This document shows, in pieces, positions 22,755-32,228 of a stretch of DNA of 64,000 bases; the first letter of the stretch is position 1, and every line of letters starts with the position of its first letter. A program made the translations under genes and the position numbers. The DNA comes from Bradyrhizobium ottawaense (GTDB lineage Bacteria > Pseudomonadota > Alphaproteobacteria > Rhizobiales > Xanthobacteraceae): contig NZ_LT629693.1 of the NCBI RefSeq assembly GCF_900099825.1, forward strand, positions 1,488,001 to 1,552,000, given 5' to 3'. The notes under the pieces were generated by a model. The model was not told the origin of the DNA, ran no database searches, and was given only the letters and a program-made list of their open reading frames with translations.

Positions 22755-24356
22755 TCAATCAAACAGATTGGCGAGGCGCTGCTTCATCTGGTCGGCGATG
22801 TAGAGCGCAATGGCCTGGATGGTGGAGGTCGGGTTGACGCCTCCAGAGGTGACGAACACGCTGCCGTCGACGATGAACAGGTTCTTCACGTCGTGCGAGC
22901 GGCCCCATTCGTTCACCACCGAACGGGCCGGATCGGTGCCCATGCGCGCGGTGCCGAGCAGATGCCAGCCGCCATAGAGGATCGGCGAGTTGACGCAGAT
23001 GTCGGTGGCGCCGGCCGCGGTGAGCACTTCCCTGGCCCGCGCGATGCCATGCTCCATCATTTTGCGGCTGTTCTCGCTGATGGTGTAGTCGATGCGTGGC
23101 GCCGGGATGCCGTGGCTGTCCTTCAGGACTGGATCGAGCGTGACGCGGTTGTGTTCCTCCGGCAGGTCCTCGCAGATCGCCGACGCCGCCAGCCGGTGGC
23201 CGTTGAGTTTGCGGAAGACGCGATGATGATCGGCACCCCACGGGAGGAGGCCTTTGGCCTCGCTGGCGACGGCCTCGAACACCGGGCCGGCGCCGCGGCC
23301 GAACTGGATGCCGTAGCCGCGCACGAAGTCGCGCGACGGATCGGTCTCGTAGAATTCCTTGCTCCAGAGGCAGGTCGGCGGCGCGCGGTTGCTGTCGGTC
23401 GGTGCTTCCACATAGCCGTAGACCTGCGCATAGGGATGGAACATCAGGTTCTTGCCGACCAGGCCTGAGGAATTGGCGAGCCCGTCCGGAAAGCGTTCCG
23501 ACTTCGAATTCAACAGCAGCCGCGGCGTGCCGACGCCGTTGCAGGCGACGATGACGACTTCGGCGGGTTGAAACTGTTCGACGCCGTCCTTGTCGTAAAA
23601 GATCACGCCCGAGGCCATGCCGTCCTCGTTGGTCGTGATCTCGCGCACCCGGCAGTGCGTGCGTAATTCGACCCCGGCGCGCAGCGCCGCCGGCCAGTAG
23701 GTGATGTCGGTCGAGGCCTTCGCGCCCTGCGCGCAGGCCGGCGTGCAATGGCCGAGATTGATGCAGCGGGCGCGACCTTCGTAATCCATGGTCGCAACCG
23801 TCGTATCCGACGGCCACCAGTGCCAGCCGAGTTTGTTCATGGCCTTGCCGATCATCGCGCCGGATTTGCCGAGCGGCTGCGGCGGCATCGGCGGATCGGT
23901 CAGCGGCGACGCGGGATCGCCCGACAGGCCGGAGGTGCCCATCATGCGGTCGTTCTCGGCAAAGAACGGCACCAGCGTGTCGTAGCCGATCGGCCAGTCG
24001 TCGGCGACGCCGTCGAGCGTTTTGACGCGGAAGTCGGACGGATGCAGCCGCGGCCAGTGCGCGGTGTACATCACGGTCGAACCGCCGACGCCATTGAAGT
24101 TCACCACCTTGATCGGCGAATTGTCCTCGTTGATCGGATAGTCCTCGGGCCGGGCGCGGATGTTCGGGCTCGGCGAATAATCGCCATAGAACCGCGCCTC
24201 CCAGTCGCGCCCCGTGCTCGGATATTCCGACGGCTTCATCCAGTCGCCCTGGTCGAGACAGAGGATGTGCATCCTGGTATCGGCGAGACTCCACGCCACC
24301 GCCGCGCCGGATGCGCCGGCACCAATGATCAGGACGTCAACGGGTTTATGCTTCAT
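22755..24356 (-). CDS. GMC-family FAD oxidoreductase
   Basis: 533 aa. N-terminal FAD dinucleotide motif VLIIGAGASGAAVAW (residues 8-22), GMC signature region FNGVGGSTVMYTAHWPRL near 87-105, second FAD segment VVIVACNGVGTPRLLLNS near 266-283, and C-terminal GWHLLGTARMG with GGVNPTSTIQA, which hold the catalytic His and Asn. CINLGHCTPACAQGAKAS near 200-217 is a Cys-rich segment found in membrane-linked gluconate/alcohol dehydrogenase relatives. Paired with the small subunit downstream, it probably oxidises an alcohol or sugar and gives electrons to the respiratory chain; no cytochrome subunit lies alongside. Confidence 0.88.
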   Translation of the reverse strand: MKHKPVDVLIIGAGASGAAVAWSLADTRMHILCLDQGDWMKPSEYPSTGRDWEARFYGDYSPSPNIRARPEDYPINEDNSPIKVVNFNGVGGSTVMYTAHWPRLHPSDFRVKTLDGVADDWPIGYDTLVPFFAENDRMMGTSGLSGDPASPLTDPPMPPQPLGKSGAMIGKAMNKLGWHWWPSDTTVATMDYEGRARCINLGHCTPACAQGAKASTDITYWPAALRAGVELRTHCRVREITTNEDGMASGVIFYDKDGVEQFQPAEVVIVACNGVGTPRLLLNSKSERFPDGLANSSGLVGKNLMFHPYAQVYGYVEAPTDSNRAPPTCLWSKEFYETDPSRDFVRGYGIQFGRGAGPVFEAVASEAKGLLPWGADHHRVFRKLNGHRLAASAICEDLPEEHNRVTLDPVLKDSHGIPAPRIDYTISENSRKMMEHGIARAREVLTAAGATDICVNSPILYGGWHLLGTARMGTDPARSVVNEWGRSHDVKNLFIVDGSVFVTSGGVNPTSTIQAIALYIADQMKQRLANLFD

Positions 24357-24380
24357 TCCAGTTCCTTAAGCTTTCTCTTT

Positions 24381-24483
24381 CGTCATTCCGGGGCGGCTCG
24401 CAGAGCCGAACCCGGAATCTCGAGATTCTCAGATGCGCAATTGCGCATCGTAGTTCGATGCTTCGCATCGCCCCGGAATGACG
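24381..24483. repeat. Dispersed palindromic repeat, GTCATTCCGGGGCG family
   Basis: CGTCATTCCGGGGCGGC opens and GCCCCGGAATGACG closes the element, with an inner palindrome GATGCGCAATTGCGCATC. A shorter relative lies at 40881-40954. It separates the P450 and GMC genes. Confidence 0.8.
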
Positions 24484-24488
24484 GTGGT

Positions 24489-25715
24489 CTAGTTTACAAT
24501 CCTCACCGGCAGCGACCTTATCCCGCGGATGAAATTCGAATACAGCCGCTGCGGCGGACCCATGATCTCAAAGCGCAGGTCGCGTTGCAAAATTTCCTCC
24601 CAGAGGATGCGGATTTGCTGTTCGGCGAGGCGATCGCCGACGCAGCGGTGGATGCCGGCGCCGAAGGCGAGATGCTGGCGCGGTTTGGCGCGGTCGATGA
24701 TGAACTGGTCGGCGCGGTCGATCTTGCTCTCGTCGCGGTTGCCGGAGATGTACCACATCACCACCTTGTCGCCCTTGGCGATCCGGCGGCCGGCGAGCTC
24801 GACGTCGGCGCGCGCGGTGCGGCGCATGTGCAGCACCGGCGTGTGATGGCGGATGATCTCGGATACGAGATTCGGGACCAGTTCGCGCCGCCCGCGCAGC
24901 AATTCGAACTGCTCGGGGTTTTCCACCAGCGCCATCAACCCGCCGGTCATGGAATTGCGGGTGGTGTCGTTGCCGCCGACGATCAGGAGCGCGATGGTGC
25001 CGATGAATTCGCGCGCCTGCAGGTTTCGCGTCGCTTCGGAATGCGACAGCATCGAGATCAGGTCGAAAGTGGGCGGCGCCGCCGCGCGGGCGTCCCAGAG
25101 TTTTCGGAAATATTCACCCATCCTGGTCAGCTCGGAGACGCGTTCTTCCGACGAATGCACCACCGCATCTGGCGACTCGACATTGGCGATCGCGACGTCG
25201 GACCACCAGGTCAGCTTCATGCGGTCTTCCCAGGGAAAATCGAACAGGGTCGCCAGCATCATGTTGGTCAGGTCGGTCGAGACCCGTTCGACCCAGTCGA
25301 ACGTCTGGTTCCGCGGCAACGCGTCCAGCACGTCGGACGTCCGCTTGCGGATCAGCGGCTCGAAATTGGCGAGATGGGAGGGTGCGACGATTGGCGCGAC
25401 GGTGCGCCGATGCGCGGTGTGGCCCGGCGGATCCATCCGAATGAAATTGGCGAACTCCTGCCCCAGCGGCTGGTCGGTGATCTGGATACCGCCGAACTCC
25501 GAACTCGACGAATAATTGGCGTGATCGAGTTCGACCGCGAAGATGTCGTCGTAGCGCGTCACCGACCAATACGGGCCGAAAGGCGAGGCCTCGCAATAAT
25601 GCACGGGATCGTCGCGGCGCAGTTGCGAAAACAGCGGCCGCCAGGTGTCGTCCTGATACAGCCGGGGATCGCTGACGTCGATCGAGCTCAGCTTGCGCTG
25701 CTGCGCCTGGGCCAT
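24489..25715 (-). CDS. Cytochrome P450
   Basis: 408 aa from the ATG at 25715, preceded by AGGGGAG; the frame runs open far upstream but that part is antisense to the neighbouring monooxygenase. All P450 signatures are present: I-helix GGNDTT near residue 248, ExxR (EIIRHH) near 289, and the heme loop FGAGIHRCVG with Cys358 as iron ligand. Soluble, no membrane anchor. MDPPGHTAHRR resembles class I bacterial P450s of the CYP125/CYP153-like groups. No ferredoxin or reductase gene is adjacent. It is divergent from a Baeyer-Villiger monooxygenase. Confidence 0.92.
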   Translation of the reverse strand: MAQAQQRKLSSIDVSDPRLYQDDTWRPLFSQLRRDDPVHYCEASPFGPYWSVTRYDDIFAVELDHANYSSSSEFGGIQITDQPLGQEFANFIRMDPPGHTAHRRTVAPIVAPSHLANFEPLIRKRTSDVLDALPRNQTFDWVERVSTDLTNMMLATLFDFPWEDRMKLTWWSDVAIANVESPDAVVHSSEERVSELTRMGEYFRKLWDARAAAPPTFDLISMLSHSEATRNLQAREFIGTIALLIVGGNDTTRNSMTGGLMALVENPEQFELLRGRRELVPNLVSEIIRHHTPVLHMRRTARADVELAGRRIAKGDKVVMWYISGNRDESKIDRADQFIIDRAKPRQHLAFGAGIHRCVGDRLAEQQIRILWEEILQRDLRFEIMGPPQRLYSNFIRGIRSLPVRIVN

Positions 25716-25787
25716 CGCTTCGCTCCCCTTGTTCGGTCGCCGCTTCGCGGGCGATCCGGATCCCGACGATAGGGGCAGATGCGGCCC

Positions 25788-25817
25788 TGAGTAAAGCCGA
25801 CTTGAGTAAAGCCGGAC
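25788..25817. promoter_or_regulatory. Tandem repeat in the P450/BVMO divergent gap
   Basis: TGAGTAAAGCCG occurs twice with 15-bp spacing inside the 180-bp region between two divergent oxygenase genes. Direct repeats in such a place could be activator half-sites. Nothing further supports this. Confidence 0.3.
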
Positions 25818-25895
25818 TGGGCCGGCCGGCGGCAAACCTGCAACCCTGCCACGCGTGACGGCGGGGTTTGTCGGATAGCGCGAGACCGGATAGTT

Positions 25896-27524
25896 TTGGC
25901 GCCAACCACAGCAAAGGGAGTGACGCCAATTCCGGATTACGACGCCATCATCATCGGCGCGGGCATGTCGGGGCTCTACCAGCTTTACCGGCTGCGCGAA
26001 CAGGGCCTGCGGGTGCGGGTGTTCGAGGCCGGCACCAATGTCGGCGGCACCTGGTACTGGAACCGTTATCCCGGCGCGCGGTTCGATTCGGAAAGCTATT
26101 CCTACGGCTACTCGTTTTCGAAGGAATTGCTCGAGGAATGGGACTGGTCCGAGCATTTCGCCGGCCAGCCGGAAACGCTGCGTTATCTCAACCATGTCGC
26201 CGACAAGTTCGATCTGCGCCGCGATATCCAGTTCAGCAGCCGGGTTACTGCTGCGACCTTTAATGAGGATTCGCGGGGCTGGACCGTTACGCTCGAGGAC
26301 GGCAGCAGCTTCGATACGCGGTTCCTGATCACCGCGATCGGCCCGCTGTCGACGCCGACGCTGCCGCGCATCGAGGGGCGCGACGATTTCAAGGGGCAAT
26401 CGTTCCACACCGCACGATGGCCGCACGAGCCGGTCGACTTCAAGGGCAAGCGCGTCGCCGTGATCGGCACCGGCGCCACCGGCGTGCAGACCATCCAGAC
26501 CATTGCCGGGCAAGTCGGGCATCTCACCGTATTCCAGCGTACGCCGAACTGGTGCGCGCCGCTGCACAACGGCAAGATCGATGCCGAGACCCAGAAGCAG
26601 ATCAAGGCCGGCTACCCCGAAATGTTCGCGCGCTGCCAGGAAACCTTCGCCTGTTTCCTGCATACGCCGGATCCGCGCGGCGCCTTCGAGGTTTCCGACA
26701 AGGAGCGCGAGGCGTTTTATGAGAAGCTCTATGGCGAACGCGGCTTCGGCATCTGGCAGGGCAATTTCCGCGACATCCTGACCGACCGCAAGGCGAACGC
26801 GACGATCTCCGATTTCGTGGCGCGGAAGATCCGCCAGCGGGTGAAGAATCAGGCCGTGGCCGAGAAACTGATTCCCAGGAATCACGGCTTTGGCACCCGC
26901 CGGCTGCCGCTGGAGACGTTCTATTACGAAGTCTACAACCGCGACAATGTCGACCTGGTCGACATCACGGAAACGCCGATCGAGCGCATCACGGCCGCGG
27001 GTATCAAGACCAGCGCGAGAGAATACGAGTTCGACATCATCATCTATGCCACCGGTTTCGATGCCCTCACCGGCGCTTTCGACAAGATCGACTTCAAGGG
27101 CGCCGGCGGCGCGCGGCTGAAGGACAAGTGGAAGAAAGGCCCCGAGACCTATCTCGGCATCATGGTGCACGAATTCCCCAACATGATGATGCTGATGGGG
27201 CCGCACACCGCGCTCGGCAATATTCCGCGCAGCATCGAATACAGCGTCGACTGGGTCACCGGGCTGGTGCGGTTTGCGCAAGCCAACCAACTGACACGGC
27301 TGGAAGCGACGCCGGAGGGCGTCGAGTCCTGGACCGATCACGTCAAGGCGCTCGGGGTCGGGCTGTTGTCGAATGAGGTCAACTCCTGGATGACCGGCAT
27401 CAATTCCAACGTCGAGGGCAAGCAGACCCGCATCATCGCCCGCTACAGCGGCAGCGCGCCGGCCTACCGCGCGCGATGCGACGAGGTCGCGGCGAAGGGG
27501 TATGCGGAGTTGCGGCTGGGGTAA
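25896..27524 (+). CDS. Baeyer-Villiger-type flavin monooxygenase
   Basis: Up to 542 aa. FAD motif IIIGAGMSGL near residue 20, the type I BVMO fingerprint FxGxxxHxxxWP as FKGQSFHTARWP (165-176), and the NADPH motif VAVIGTGATGVQ near 185-196. The enzyme should insert oxygen next to a ketone using NADPH, forming an ester or lactone. The start is unsettled: no ATG lies near DYDAIIIGAG; TTG 25896 and GTG 25920 are candidates, and an AAAGGGAG sequence ends exactly at 25920, which would instead suit an ATT at 25929. The last gene before a repeat-rich convergent gap. Confidence 0.88.
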   Translation: MAPTTAKGVTPIPDYDAIIIGAGMSGLYQLYRLREQGLRVRVFEAGTNVGGTWYWNRYPGARFDSESYSYGYSFSKELLEEWDWSEHFAGQPETLRYLNHVADKFDLRRDIQFSSRVTAATFNEDSRGWTVTLEDGSSFDTRFLITAIGPLSTPTLPRIEGRDDFKGQSFHTARWPHEPVDFKGKRVAVIGTGATGVQTIQTIAGQVGHLTVFQRTPNWCAPLHNGKIDAETQKQIKAGYPEMFARCQETFACFLHTPDPRGAFEVSDKEREAFYEKLYGERGFGIWQGNFRDILTDRKANATISDFVARKIRQRVKNQAVAEKLIPRNHGFGTRRLPLETFYYEVYNRDNVDLVDITETPIERITAAGIKTSAREYEFDIIIYATGFDALTGAFDKIDFKGAGGARLKDKWKKGPETYLGIMVHEFPNMMMLMGPHTALGNIPRSIEYSVDWVTGLVRFAQANQLTRLEATPEGVESWTDHVKALGVGLLSNEVNSWMTGINSNVEGKQTRIIARYSGSAPAYRARCDEVAAKGYAELRLG

Positions 27525-27530
27525 CTTTTT

Positions 27531-27669
27531 GTCGTCCCGGCGAAGGCCGGGACCCATAACCACCGATCTTGATCGGGAATAACGCTGCCGCTCCATCCTG
27601 CTTCATCACGGGCATCGGTGGTTATGGGTCCCGGATCGCGTTCGCTGCGCTCACTTGTCCGGGACGACG
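27531..27669. repeat. Long inverted repeat, GTCGTCCCGG family
   Basis: GTCGTCCCGG opens and CCGGGACGAC closes it; an inner pair GGGACCCATAACCACCGAT and ATCGGTGGTTATGGGTCCC forms a 19-bp perfect stem. It follows the BVMO stop by a few bases and a short T run (CTTTTT). Confidence 0.85.
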
Positions 27670-27713
27670 AAAATTATTCCCGCGGCGCGATACGCCCGGA
27701 GTTTTGCAAGCTG

Positions 27714-27789
27714 GTAGCCCGGATGAGCGCAGCGACATCCGGGGCGGTGTTGGAGTGGTCCCGGATATCGCTTCGCTCATCCGGGCTAC
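27714..27789. repeat. Inverted repeat, GTAGCCCGGATGAGCG family
   Basis: GTAGCCCGGATGAGCG opens and CGCTCATCCGGGCTAC closes the element as perfect 16-bp arms. It is the middle of three different repeats stacked in this convergent gap. Confidence 0.85.
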
Positions 27790-27800
27790 GAAGTCTTCCC

Positions 27801-27883
27801 GTCATTGCGAGCGAAGCGAAGCAATCCATCTTGCGGCTTGAAGAAAGAATGAATTGCTTCGTCGCTTCGCTCCTCGCAATGAC
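27801..27883. repeat. Inverted repeat, GTCATTGCGAGCGAAGCG family
   Basis: GTCATTGCGAGCGAAGCG opens and a matching GCTCCTCGCAATGAC closes it. A second, very similar copy is at 44638-44720. It ends 5 bp from the carboxylase stop codon. Confidence 0.85.
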
Positions 27884-27888
27884 GCAAA

Positions 27889-30800
27889 CTACCACGCGTC
27901 AATGCAGGGCCGCTTGCGGTGACTGCGCGGCTCGGGCTTCGGCACCGAGCGCAGGCCGGACATGATCCAGTGCCTGGTATCGGCGGGATCGATCACCTCG
28001 TCGATCTCCAGCACCGAAGCGATCGAGACCGCCTTGCCGTTGGCGTACATCTCGGCGACCTTGGCCTTGTACCAGTTCTCGCGTTCGACCGGATCGGCGA
28101 TCGCTTCCATCTCCTTGCGGAAGCCGAGCCGGACGTAGCCTTCCAGGCCCATGCCGCCGAACTCGCCGGTCGGCCAGGCCACGGTGAAGAACGAGGCGTG
28201 AAAGCCGCCGCCGATCATGGATTGCGCGCCGAGCCCATAGCCCTTGCGCAGTACGATGCCGAACAACGGTACGGTGAGGCTGGCGCCGGTCACGAACATG
28301 CGCGCGACATGGCGCACGATCGCGGTCTTTTCCGCCTCGGGGCCGACCATGAAGCCCGGCGTGTCGCACAAGGACACGATCGGGATATCGAAGGCGTCGC
28401 AAAGCTGCAGGAAGCGCGCGGCCTTGTCGCCGGCCGCCGCATCGATGGCGCCCCCGAGATGCTTCGGGTTGTTGGCGATCAGGCCGAACGGCTTGCCCTC
28501 GATGCGGATGAACGCCGTGATCATGCCGACGCCGAAGTCGCGGCGGATTTCCAGCACCGAGCCCTCGTCGGCGACGAGATCGATCACGGTCCTGATGTCG
28601 TAGACCCGCAGGCGGTTTTCCGGAATCGCCCGCCGCAACAGGCGCTGGTCCGGCGCTTTCCAGTCGCTGACCGCACCCTGAAAATAAGACAGATATTTCT
28701 GTGCGACCGAAGTTGCCTCTTCCTCGTCCTCCACCAGGATATCGATCACGCCATTGGGCGACTGGAACGATACCGGGCCGACTTCGGCCGGGTGGTAGAC
28801 GCCGAGGCCGCCGCCCTCGATCATCGCCGGGCCGCCCATGCCGATCGACGCATTTTTCGTCGCGATGATGACGTCGCAGCAGCCGAGCATCGCGGCATTG
28901 CCTGCAAAGCAATAGCCCGAAACCACGCCGATGACCGGTACCAGCCCCGACAGTTTGGCGAACTGCACGAACGACGGCCCGTCGAGGCCGGTCAGGCCGA
29001 GCCGGTCGGTATCGCCGGGGCGGCCGCCGCCGCCTTCGGCATAGAACACCAGCGGCAGCTTCCACTGCTCGGCAAGGCCCAGCATGCGGTCGATCTTCTT
29101 GTGGTTCATGTGGCCCTGGGTGCCGGCCAGCACGGTGTAGTCGTAGGAGATCACCATGCAGCGCGCGCCCTCGGCGCCGAATTTGTCCGCATTCACGGTG
29201 GCGACGCCGGAGATCAGGCCGTCGGCCGGCGTGTTCATGATGAGATCGTCGACCTTGCGCCGGCGGCGTTGCGCCGCGATCGCCAGCGAACCGTATTCGA
29301 CGAACGAGCCGTCGTCGACCAGCTGGGCGACGTTCTCGCGCGCCGTGCGCTGGTTGGTCTTGCGGCGGCGCTCGACCGAGGCCGGGCGGTTCTCATCGAG
29401 CGTGATGGCGTGGCGCGCGATCAGTTCGGCAAGATCCGGGCGGATGTGATCGAGGTCGACGGTCTCTTCCTCCGCCACGTCGTGGGCATCGATCTCGGCG
29501 GGTTCGAGATACAGGATCGCCTCGTCCTGCATCAGGGTGACACCGACACCGGCAATCACCTTGGTCACCTTGCCGCCATGCGGCGCCGTCACCAGATGCT
29601 CCATCTTCATGGATTCGAGCACGGCGATCTGCTGGCCGGGACGCACCAGGTCCCCTTCCCGCACCTCGATCGCGACGATGGTGCCCTGCAGCGGCGCGGG
29701 CACGGCAACGGAGCCTGCCGGGCCCGTCGTCGATATGTCGGTCTTGGGCACGCCATTCTCCGCCGCGCTGCCGGCATCGGCAAGCAACGTCTCCGCTGTG
29801 GTTTCCCTGGCGGCGCCGACCAACTCGGCGGCATGCGCATCGATGAAACCGGTGCTGACATGGTTGGCGGCGAAATCCGGATGCGCCAGGATCGCAGCCA
29901 GGAACGGAATATTGGTGGCGACGCCGCCGATCCGGAACTCGCGCAGTGTCCGCTGCGCCTTTTGCACCACGTCGGTCCATTTCCCGCCCGCCGAATGCAC
30001 GATCACTTTCGCCAGCAGCGAGTCAAAAGCGGCGCTGGTCTTGTAGCCGGAATAGCCGAAGGTATCGACGCGGACGCCGGGGCCGGACGGCAGGTCGAAC
30101 ATCGACAGCGTGCCACCGGTCGGCTTGGTGGCTCCGGTCTCGTCCATCACCTCCATGTTGATGCGAAGCTGCATGGCATAGCCGCGCGGCTTCGGGATAT
30201 AGGCCTGCGCGAGGCCGAGTGAGCCCAGCGTGGCGCCGGCCGCGACTGCAAGCTGCGCCTGCACCAGATCGACGCCCAGCACCGCCTCGGTGACGGTATG
30301 CTCGACCTGAAGCCGCGGATTGGCCTCGATGAAGGCGAACGCCTTGTCGTCGCCCCCAACTTTTCCCTGGGCCTCGTTATCGACCAGGAATTCGAAGGTG
30401 CCGAGATTGCCGTAATTCGCGGCCGCCGCCAGCTCCTTGGCGGCATCGATGATGCGCGAACGCAAGGCCTCGGTCAGCGACGGGCTCGGCGCCACCTCGA
30501 TCAGTTTCTGGTTGCGGCGCTGGATCGTGCATTCGCGTTCCCAGAGATGGCTGATCGCGCCGTGCTGGTCGCAGATGATCTGCACTTCGATGTGGCGGGC
30601 GTTGCGGATGAGGCGCTCGACATAGACGCCGTCGCTGCCGAAGGCCGCTTTGGCTTCGGACTGGCAGCGCGCATAGGCCTCTTCCAGTTTTGATGCGTCA
30701 TCGACGATGCGCATACCGCGGCCGCCGCCACCGGCGATGGCCTTGATCATCACGGCGGCGCCGTCGCCTAACCCGGCGAAGAAGGCCTTGACGTCGTCGA

Positions 30801-31218
30801 GGCTGGTCGCCCCCTCGGTGCCCTCGATGACGGGCACGCCGCATTGCTTCGCCAGCGCCTTGGCTTGTCCCTTGTCGCCGAACAAATCGAGCGCCTCGGG
30901 CGACGGGCCGATGAAGACAATGCCCTCTTCGGCGCAGCGCCGCGCCAGCGCGGAGTTCTCGCTGAGGAAACCGTAGCCGGGATGCAGCGCATCGCAGCCG
31001 GTCGCCTTCGCCGCTGATATCACGGCCTCGATATCGAGATAGGCGCGCGCGCCCCGCCCCGGGATTTCATGGGCGGCATCGGCGCTGCGGACATGCAGCG
31101 ACAGCGCGTCGTCGGCCGGATAGACCGCGACCGTCGCAAGGCCCGCTTCGCCCGCGGCCCGCGCGATCCGAATGGCGATCTCGCCGCGGTTGGCGATCAG
31201 CAGTTTCTGAAAGGACAT
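27889..31218 (-). CDS. Single-chain acyl-CoA carboxylase (biotin carboxylase-BCCP-carboxyltransferase)
   Basis: 1109 aa, fusing parts usually made as two or more proteins. Biotin carboxylase (about 1-450: KLLIANRGEIAIRIARA, GGGGRGMRIV, FIEANPRLQVEHTVTE), biotin carrier (about 505-580) with K538 in VLESMKMEHLV where EAMKMEH is usual, then beta- and alpha-like carboxyltransferase halves (about 600-1100; YDYTVLAGTQGHMNHKK, SLCDTPGFMVGPEAEK, AWPTGEFGGMGLEG). This order matches the single-chain LCC acyl-CoA carboxylases known from mycobacteria and some proteobacteria. It would carboxylate an acyl-CoA using ATP and bicarbonate. It lies downstream of the Dpp/CoA-transferase operon, 125 bp after dppC. 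Confidence 0.9.
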   Translation of the reverse strand: MSFQKLLIANRGEIAIRIARAAGEAGLATVAVYPADDALSLHVRSADAAHEIPGRGARAYLDIEAVISAAKATGCDALHPGYGFLSENSALARRCAEEGIVFIGPSPEALDLFGDKGQAKALAKQCGVPVIEGTEGATSLDDVKAFFAGLGDGAAVMIKAIAGGGGRGMRIVDDASKLEEAYARCQSEAKAAFGSDGVYVERLIRNARHIEVQIICDQHGAISHLWERECTIQRRNQKLIEVAPSPSLTEALRSRIIDAAKELAAAANYGNLGTFEFLVDNEAQGKVGGDDKAFAFIEANPRLQVEHTVTEAVLGVDLVQAQLAVAAGATLGSLGLAQAYIPKPRGYAMQLRINMEVMDETGATKPTGGTLSMFDLPSGPGVRVDTFGYSGYKTSAAFDSLLAKVIVHSAGGKWTDVVQKAQRTLREFRIGGVATNIPFLAAILAHPDFAANHVSTGFIDAHAAELVGAARETTAETLLADAGSAAENGVPKTDISTTGPAGSVAVPAPLQGTIVAIEVREGDLVRPGQQIAVLESMKMEHLVTAPHGGKVTKVIAGVGVTLMQDEAILYLEPAEIDAHDVAEEETVDLDHIRPDLAELIARHAITLDENRPASVERRRKTNQRTARENVAQLVDDGSFVEYGSLAIAAQRRRRKVDDLIMNTPADGLISGVATVNADKFGAEGARCMVISYDYTVLAGTQGHMNHKKIDRMLGLAEQWKLPLVFYAEGGGGRPGDTDRLGLTGLDGPSFVQFAKLSGLVPVIGVVSGYCFAGNAAMLGCCDVIIATKNASIGMGGPAMIEGGGLGVYHPAEVGPVSFQSPNGVIDILVEDEEEATSVAQKYLSYFQGAVSDWKAPDQRLLRRAIPENRLRVYDIRTVIDLVADEGSVLEIRRDFGVGMITAFIRIEGKPFGLIANNPKHLGGAIDAAAGDKAARFLQLCDAFDIPIVSLCDTPGFMVGPEAEKTAIVRHVARMFVTGASLTVPLFGIVLRKGYGLGAQSMIGGGFHASFFTVAWPTGEFGGMGLEGYVRLGFRKEMEAIADPVERENWYKAKVAEMYANGKAVSIASVLEIDEVIDPADTRHWIMSGLRSVPKPEPRSHRKRPCIDAW

Positions 31219-31274
31219 GAATGCTTCCGTTTGGGCTAATTAGCGTAACAACTGGCGATCATGCGAGGTCTGTT

Positions 31275-31303
31275 CACCTCGCCCCGCTTGCGGGGAGAGG
31301 TGA
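31275..31303. repeat. Single arm of the CTCGCCCCGC repeat family
   Basis: CACCTCGCCCCGCTTGCGGG plus GAGAGGTG, a stand-alone copy without the long second arm, still able to form a short stem. Located between dppC and the carboxylase gene. Confidence 0.65.
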
Positions 31304-31343
31304 AGGAAGCGCGGCTGCCGACTCGAAAAATCATCACGATACC

Positions 31344-32228
31344 CTAGCGATCTCTCATGGTCGGATCGAGCACGATGCGCAGGGATTCGCCGAGGGCATT
31401 GAATGCCAACGAGACTACCAGAATGGCAAGCCCCGGCGCGTACATTTGCTCGGGCGCGATCTCCATATACTGGTAGGCGCGGGCCAGCATGGCGCCCCAG
31501 CTCGGATTCGGTGGCTGGATACCAAGGCCGAGGAAGCTGAGGCTGGCCTCCGCCAGCAGCGCCGCCGCCAGCAGCAGGGTCACCTGCACGATGACCGGCT
31601 GCAACGCGTTCGGCAGCACATGCTTCCACAGGATGTGCCAGGCCGGGGCGCCGAAGCACCTGGAGGCATCGACATAAAGCTCCTGCCGCACGATCAGCGT
31701 CCGGGCGCGAACGATCCGTGCCAGCGCCGGGAACATCACGATGCCGACCGCGATCATGCCGTTGGTGAGCCCGATGCCGAGCGCGCCGGTGACGGCGATG
31801 GCGAGCACGATGGCCGGAAACGAGAGAAAGGTGTCGATGACCCGGCTGATGATGTCGTCGATCCAGCCGCCGAAGAAACCGGCGGCGAGGCCGACCGGCA
31901 GGCCGATCGCGACCGCGACCCCGACCGCGAGCAGGCTGGCATAGACGGTCGCGGGCGCACCGTAGATCAGGCGGCTAAAAATATCGCGGCCGAGGTCGTC
32001 GGTGCCGAGCAGATGTTGCGGCCCGGGCGCCGCCAGCATGTTGTTGATGTCCTGCGCGGTCGGCGCATAGGGCGCGATCCAGGGCGCGCCGATCGCGACG
32101 ATGACCAGCGCCAGCAGCACCAGGATCGCCAGCGCCGCGCGCAGGTCACCGGCCAGCCAGCGAAACAGACGCTGCAGCCGGCCCGGTTCGGCCACAGGTT
32201 TCGGCGTCGCGAGCGACAGGTCCGTCAT
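31344..32228 (-). CDS. Dipeptide/oligopeptide-type ABC permease (DppC-like)
   Basis: 294 aa; ATG 32228 overlaps the dppB-like stop. N-terminal OppC-type region, TM helices, DDLGRDIFSRLIYGAPATVYASL near 85-107 and the permease loop GAPAWHILWKHVLPNALQPV near 195-214 that docks on the ATPase. Together with the DppB-like partner it forms the channel. Last gene of the transporter operon. Confidence 0.92.
   Translation of the reverse strand: MTDLSLATPKPVAEPGRLQRLFRWLAGDLRAALAILVLLALVIVAIGAPWIAPYAPTAQDINNMLAAPGPQHLLGTDDLGRDIFSRLIYGAPATVYASLLAVGVAVAIGLPVGLAAGFFGGWIDDIISRVIDTFLSFPAIVLAIAVTGALGIGLTNGMIAVGIVMFPALARIVRARTLIVRQELYVDASRCFGAPAWHILWKHVLPNALQPVIVQVTLLLAAALLAEASLSFLGLGIQPPNPSWGAMLARAYQYMEIAPEQMYAPGLAILVVSLAFNALGESLRIVLDPTMRDR

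Noticed and set aside
25716..27596. Long upstream extension of the P450 frame
   Set aside because: It runs antisense through the BVMO gene; the ATG at 25715 with AGGGGAG is the natural start.
27531..27883. Possible CRISPR array in the repeat-rich gap
   Set aside because: The three elements are different inverted repeats, not identical direct repeats with spacers, and no cas gene is near.
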